From: a bacterium
Lineage (GTDB): Bacteria > RBG-13-66-14
DNA: 7,807 nucleotides
Direction of reading: 5' to 3'
Assembly (NCBI GenBank): GCA_021107695.1
Contig: JAIOSI010000135.1
Location: 1 to 7,807 of the forward strand
Below, in pieces: positions 5,526-7,807 of this stretch (position 1 is its first letter; each line of letters begins with the position of its first letter). Below the pieces are notes generated by a model. It was not told where the DNA came from, made no database searches, and was given only the letters and a program-made list of their open reading frames with translations. The translations under genes and the position numbers were made by a program.

Positions 5526-6825
5526 TGCCGTCGGTTTCTTCCGCCGCTTCTTCGGCGGCTTCGTCTTCAAGGAACTGCTTTGCCGCAGCAACGAGCTTCT
5601 CCGCCGTGGCGTTGCCCACGCCGGGGATGTTGGTCAGCTCTTCCGTCGTCGCCAGAGCGACGGACTCAATAGTATCATAGCCAGCCTCGTAAAGCTGCTC
5701 CGCCGTGGTATGCCCCACGCCGGGGATCTCCTGCAGCTCTTCCATAGCATCGTCGCGGTCGTCGGCAGTGATGAACTGCTCCCTCTCCTCGTCAAACTGC
5801 GCCTTGTTGCGCACGTCAATCCGCCGCCCGACCAGGCGAGACGCCAGCTTGATGTTCCGCCCGCCCTTGCCGATGGCGATGGAGAGCTTTTCGTCGGGAA
5901 CCACGACCATGATTCGATCCCGTGGCTCGTCGTACTCCACGTGGAGAACCTCGATAGGGTTGAAGGCGTGCTTGGCGAAGACCAGGGGATTGTCGCTCCA
6001 CAGCACCAGGTCAACCCGTTCTTTCTCCAGCTCGCGGACGATGGACTGAATCCGATAGCCCTTCAGCCCGACGCAGGTTCCCACGGCGTCAACGTTGGGG
6101 TCAGTCGAGCGCACGGCGACCTTGGAGCGGAAGCCGGCATCGCGGGCGATGGCGGCAATGACCACGGTACCGTCGGCGATTTCCGGAATCTCCTGAGCGA
6201 AGAGGTCGGCGACCAGTCCGGAGTGCTTCCGCGAGAGGATGATCTGCGGGCTGCGGCTGGTCTTGCGAACCTCGACCACGTACGCCTTGATGCGGTCGCC
6301 CTTGCGATAATTCTCGCCGGGGACGGACTCTGAGAACGGCAGAATACCGTCGGTGCGACCGAGGTCAACCACGGTGCCGCGGCTTGCCTCGCCCTGGACG
6401 ATGCCGTTGATGAGGGTGTCTTCCCGCGCCTTGAACTCATCGTAAATCTTATCGCGCTCCGCCTCGCGGATGCGCTGCATGACTACCTGTTTTGCGGTCT
6501 GCGCCGCCGTGCGACCGAACTGGTCAACGTTAAGCTCCACATCCAGCTCGTCGCCGATGACGACCTCGTCCCCTGCCAGGTAGATGGCGTCCTTCAGCGA
6601 GACTTCCAGTGCCGGGTTCTCTACCTCGTTCACCACGGTTTTGGTGAGCCAGACGTAGATCGCGCCCTCGTCGTGGTCGATCTCTGTGGAGATTTGAATA
6701 TCCTCGCCGTACATCTTGCGTCCGGCGGCGGACAACCCCGCCTCAAGAGCCTCATAGAGGATTCGCTCCTCGATGTTCTTGGTCCGGGCGATGGCTTCCA
6801 GTGCTGTTACAAAGTCGTAATCCAT
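5521..6825 (-). CDS. nusA: Transcription termination/antitermination factor NusA
   Basis: NusA binds RNA polymerase and nascent RNA and controls pausing, intrinsic termination and antitermination. The product has 434 residues. The N-terminal polymerase-binding domain is about 1-130 (with FGRTAAQTAKQVVMQRIREAER at 103-124), the S1 domain about 137-202, KH1 about 203-275 with GLKG at 253-256 in the hallmark VGTCVGLKGYRIQSIVREL, and KH2 about 280-345 with GKGG at 319-322. Two helix-hairpin-helix motifs follow, IPGVGHTTAEQL (367-378) and IPGVGNATAEKL (400-411), then an acidic tail (420-434). The C-terminal pair is an add-on like the acidic repeats of E. coli NusA; many shorter NusA proteins end after KH2. 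The ATG at 6825 is supported by GGTGAG 8 bases upstream and by the conserved N-terminus. The stop codon lies inside a palindromic repeat. It follows rimP by 414 bases, an unusually wide gap for this pair. Confidence 0.97.
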   Translation of the reverse strand: MDYDFVTALEAIARTKNIEERILYEALEAGLSAAGRKMYGEDIQISTEIDHDEGAIYVWLTKTVVNEVENPALEVSLKDAIYLAGDEVVIGDELDVELNVDQFGRTAAQTAKQVVMQRIREAERDKIYDEFKAREDTLINGIVQGEASRGTVVDLGRTDGILPFSESVPGENYRKGDRIKAYVVEVRKTSRSPQIILSRKHSGLVADLFAQEIPEIADGTVVIAAIARDAGFRSKVAVRSTDPNVDAVGTCVGLKGYRIQSIVRELEKERVDLVLWSDNPLVFAKHAFNPIEVLHVEYDEPRDRIMVVVPDEKLSIAIGKGGRNIKLASRLVGRRIDVRNKAQFDEEREQFITADDRDDAMEELQEIPGVGHTTAEQLYEAGYDTIESVALATTEELTNIPGVGNATAEKLVAAAKQFLEDEAAEEAAEETDGK

Positions 6826-6876
6826 AGGCTTATCTCACCGATTTTGCAGTGGGAAAGGTTGTATTCGAGTTCCGGC

Positions 6877-6912
6877 GGGCCGACCTAAAGGTCGGCCCCT
6901 ACATAAAACCTT
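6877..6912 (-). repeat. TAGGG-type palindromic repeat upstream of nusA
   Basis: On the minus strand it reads AAGGTTTTATGTAGG and then the perfect 9-bp stem GGGCCGACC with GGTCGGCCC (loop TTTA). It is the same subtype as 647-685 and, in slightly mismatched form, 525-564, over 6 kb away in opposite orientation. Confidence 0.85.
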
Positions 6913-6931
6913 GCGGAGGTTTAGAGTCCGC

Positions 6932-6961
6932 TGGTAGGGGCGGACCTGTGTGTCCGCCCTT
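6932..6961 (+). repeat. TAGGG-type palindromic repeat, GGGCGGAC arm subtype
   Basis: TGGTAG precedes arms GGGCGGAC (6938-6945) and GTCCGCCC (6952-6959), perfectly paired over 8 bp with a six-base loop. It is in the opposite orientation to its two neighbours and has a different arm sequence. Confidence 0.8.
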
Positions 6962-6981
6962 GTCGAAAGCGATTTGTTGCT

Positions 6982-7014
6982 GGGCGAATACGAGATTCGC
7001 CCCTACATAAAACC
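6982..7014 (-). repeat. TAGGG-type palindromic repeat, GGGCGAAT arm subtype
   Basis: On the minus strand AAGGTTTTATGTAG is followed by GGGCGAAT (7002-6995) and ATTCGCCC (6989-6982), perfectly paired over 8 bp with a five-base loop. Its AAGGTTTT flank is at the same time the end of long repeat copy 2, so the two elements abut and share these bases. Confidence 0.85.
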
Positions 7015-7172
7015 TTGTGGCTGCCGTTCTCCTTCCCCCCAATGGGGGGAAGGTCGGGAAGGGGGGGCTGTCGCTAAATAGTGTCGACAGCAAGAGATCG
7101 TCAGGTGTTAGTTGCTATTGCTGGCGCAACGTCCTGGTTGCCGATTCTTTGACCGCCGAGAATAGCCCCCCT
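7009..7172 (-). repeat. Long direct repeat, copy 2, downstream of rimP
   Basis: This is the second copy of the roughly 160-bp element at 5331-5491, in the same orientation, with one extra G in the GC-rich run and two extra C at the end. The 10-bp stem CCTTCCCCCC with GGGGGGAAGG (7031-7053) is unchanged. Near the right end ATTCT pairs with AGAAT where copy 1 has GTTCT with AGAAC, a coordinated change. GCTGTCG now pairs with CGACAGC (one base pair more than copy 1). The outer inverted repeat is weaker here (GCCGTTCTC with GAGAATAGC). Confidence 0.8.
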
Positions 7173-7239
7173 CCCTTAATCCCGTGGGACGAGTCCCCCC
7201 ACCATAGGGGGAGGGGGAGGATCTTATACAAACGCAGGG

Positions 7240-7758
7240 CTACTTCTTCTCTCTTTTTTGTCCGGGTTTTTTCTGTCCCTTAGCCTTGAACTCGATGTAC
7301 TGTCGCAGCTTGCGCAGCTCATCACGCTCCAGCTCAACGGTCTCGTCTTCGGTTTCTACGGTAACGCTCTCGCTATCGAAGCCCCGCAGCCGCCCGACGA
7401 TGTTCTCGCACTTGCTGGCTAAGACGACCTCCACCAGCTTGCCGATTGCCCAGGTCAGCTCCAGGTCTGTCCGCAGAACTCGCCCCAGCCCCGGAGAGCC
7501 AAGCTCCAGCCCGAACTCGCCGAGGTCAGGCAGCTCCGCCAGCAGGACATCGCCAAAATACCGTGCCAGGCGGGAGTATTCCTCCACATCGAGGTTGTTC
7601 TGTCCGTCGGGGTTGTCGGCACGATCCAGAGCGAGAATCACCCGCAGGCGGTTCTTTCCGGTGGCAAGGGAACACTCTACCAGCACCAGTCCCTCATCGG
7701 CGACGAGGGGCGACAGCAGGGCGATTGTCTGCTCGGTAAGCTGGTCGAGGGTAGCGAT
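7240..7758 (-). CDS. rimP: Ribosome maturation factor RimP, probable ATC start
   Basis: RimP binds the 30S subunit and assists its maturation. It is normally the first gene of the rimP-nusA-infB cluster, as here. The recognisable family core is LRVILALDRAD, then LELGSPGLGRVL (the usual motif is SSPGxDRPL; here the D and P are replaced), a C-terminal SH3-like barrel (IVGRLRGFDSESVTVET...), and a lysine-rich tail ending KKPGQKREKK. The first standard start is a GTG at 7686 (148 residues), but this would remove the N-terminal helix. Reading upstream in frame gives ATLDQLTEQTIALLSPLVA and then DEGLVLVEC, which resembles the start of known RimP proteins. No ATG, GTG or TTG occurs in that frame up to the window edge. 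An ATC at 7758-7756 has AGGAG five bases upstream, giving 172 residues. I therefore propose ATC as the start; a sequence error (ATG) or a start beyond the window are alternatives. Identity as RimP is firm. Confidence 0.88.
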   Translation of the reverse strand: MATLDQLTEQTIALLSPLVADEGLVLVECSLATGKNRLRVILALDRADNPDGQNNLDVEEYSRLARYFGDVLLAELPDLGEFGLELGSPGLGRVLRTDLELTWAIGKLVEVVLASKCENIVGRLRGFDSESVTVETEDETVELERDELRKLRQYIEFKAKGQKKPGQKREKK

Positions 7759-7763
7759 GGTGT

Positions 7764-7768
7764 CTCCT
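7764..7768 (-). promoter_or_regulatory. Strong ribosome-binding site before the proposed ATC start of rimP
   Basis: AGGAG on the minus strand is followed by ACACC and then ATC at 7758. This is the best Shine-Dalgarno match near the rimP N-terminus. The alternative GTG at 7686 has only GAGGGA close upstream (4 bases), inside conserved coding sequence. Confidence 0.6.
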
Positions 7769-7807
7769 AAATTGAGGAAATGCCCCCGAAAGAACCGAGA
7801 GCAGACA

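Larger units (their letters stand above)
6826..7239. other. Repeat-filled spacer between rimP and nusA
   Basis: No gene is supported in these 414 bases, where rimP and nusA are normally close. In transcription order it holds a GC-rich inverted stretch (about 7166-7220), the second long repeat copy (7009-7172), three TAGGG-type palindromes (6982-7014, 6932-6961, 6877-6912) and a 50-base nusA leader with its ribosome-binding site. No -10/-35 pair convinced me. Confidence 0.65.

Noticed and set aside
5515..6333. 272-codon open frame on the + strand opposite nusA
   Set aside because: It lies antisense to the conserved KH and HhH regions of NusA and has no own motif or ribosome-binding site.
6877..7172. 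Possible CRISPR array in the rimP-nusA spacer
   Set aside because: The repeats are few, in both orientations, with varying arm sequence and no regular spacer length.
5331..7172. Composite transposon flanked by the two long repeat copies with nusA inside
   Set aside because: The enclosed genes are core housekeeping genes in conserved order and no transposase is present; two independent insertions or a spacer duplication are more likely.
7166..7220. Intrinsic terminator downstream of rimP in the GC-rich stretch
   Set aside because: C/G runs can pair (TCCCCC with GGGGGA), but on the minus strand no T tract follows the stem.

Overview
This window comes from a bacterial chromosome and holds ordinary translation and transcription housekeeping genes. 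They are separated by unusually long spacers full of repeats. The coding regions look GC-rich, with strong C/G preference at third positions. The phylum cannot be fixed from the sequence. Dispersed hairpins with a TGTAGGGGC edge and long GC-rich palindromes are, from general knowledge, frequent in some environmental lineages with repeat-rich genomes (Poribacteria-like, Chloroflexi-like or cyanobacteria-like). That is only a weak hint.

Layout: (1) positions 1-638, + strand, the 3' part of the GTPase gene engB; its C-terminus runs into repeats. (2) 639-992, a spacer with a repeat, short hairpins and a possible promoter. (3) 993-2063, + strand, a membrane-anchored M23 (LytM-type) peptidase, ending in a clear intrinsic terminator. 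(4) 2064-2408, a convergent spacer carrying terminators for both strands and another repeat. (5) 2409-7758, minus strand, three genes read rimP, nusA, infB. This is the conserved bacterial order, but here the genes are about 410 and 540 bases apart. No ylxR lies between nusA and infB, and no rbfA directly follows infB.

RimP matures the 30S subunit, NusA controls elongation, pausing and termination by RNA polymerase, and IF-2 (infB) brings initiator tRNA to the ribosome. EngB acts in 50S maturation. The M23 peptidase belongs to cell-wall remodelling and is an unrelated neighbour.

The window holds no defence system, mobile-element enzyme, CRISPR array or RNA gene that I can support. What stands out is the non-coding layer. 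A family of short palindromes shares a TGTAGGGGC edge but has different arms that each remain self-complementary. Members supply the C-terminal codons of engB and the stop codon of nusA, and similar hairpins form the terminators of the peptidase gene and infB. A second element of about 160 bp occurs twice, once after rimP and once after nusA, in the same orientation, with signs of conserved structure. Other points of interest are a probable ATC start codon for rimP and altered guanine-recognition motifs (TKVD, SGI) in IF-2.
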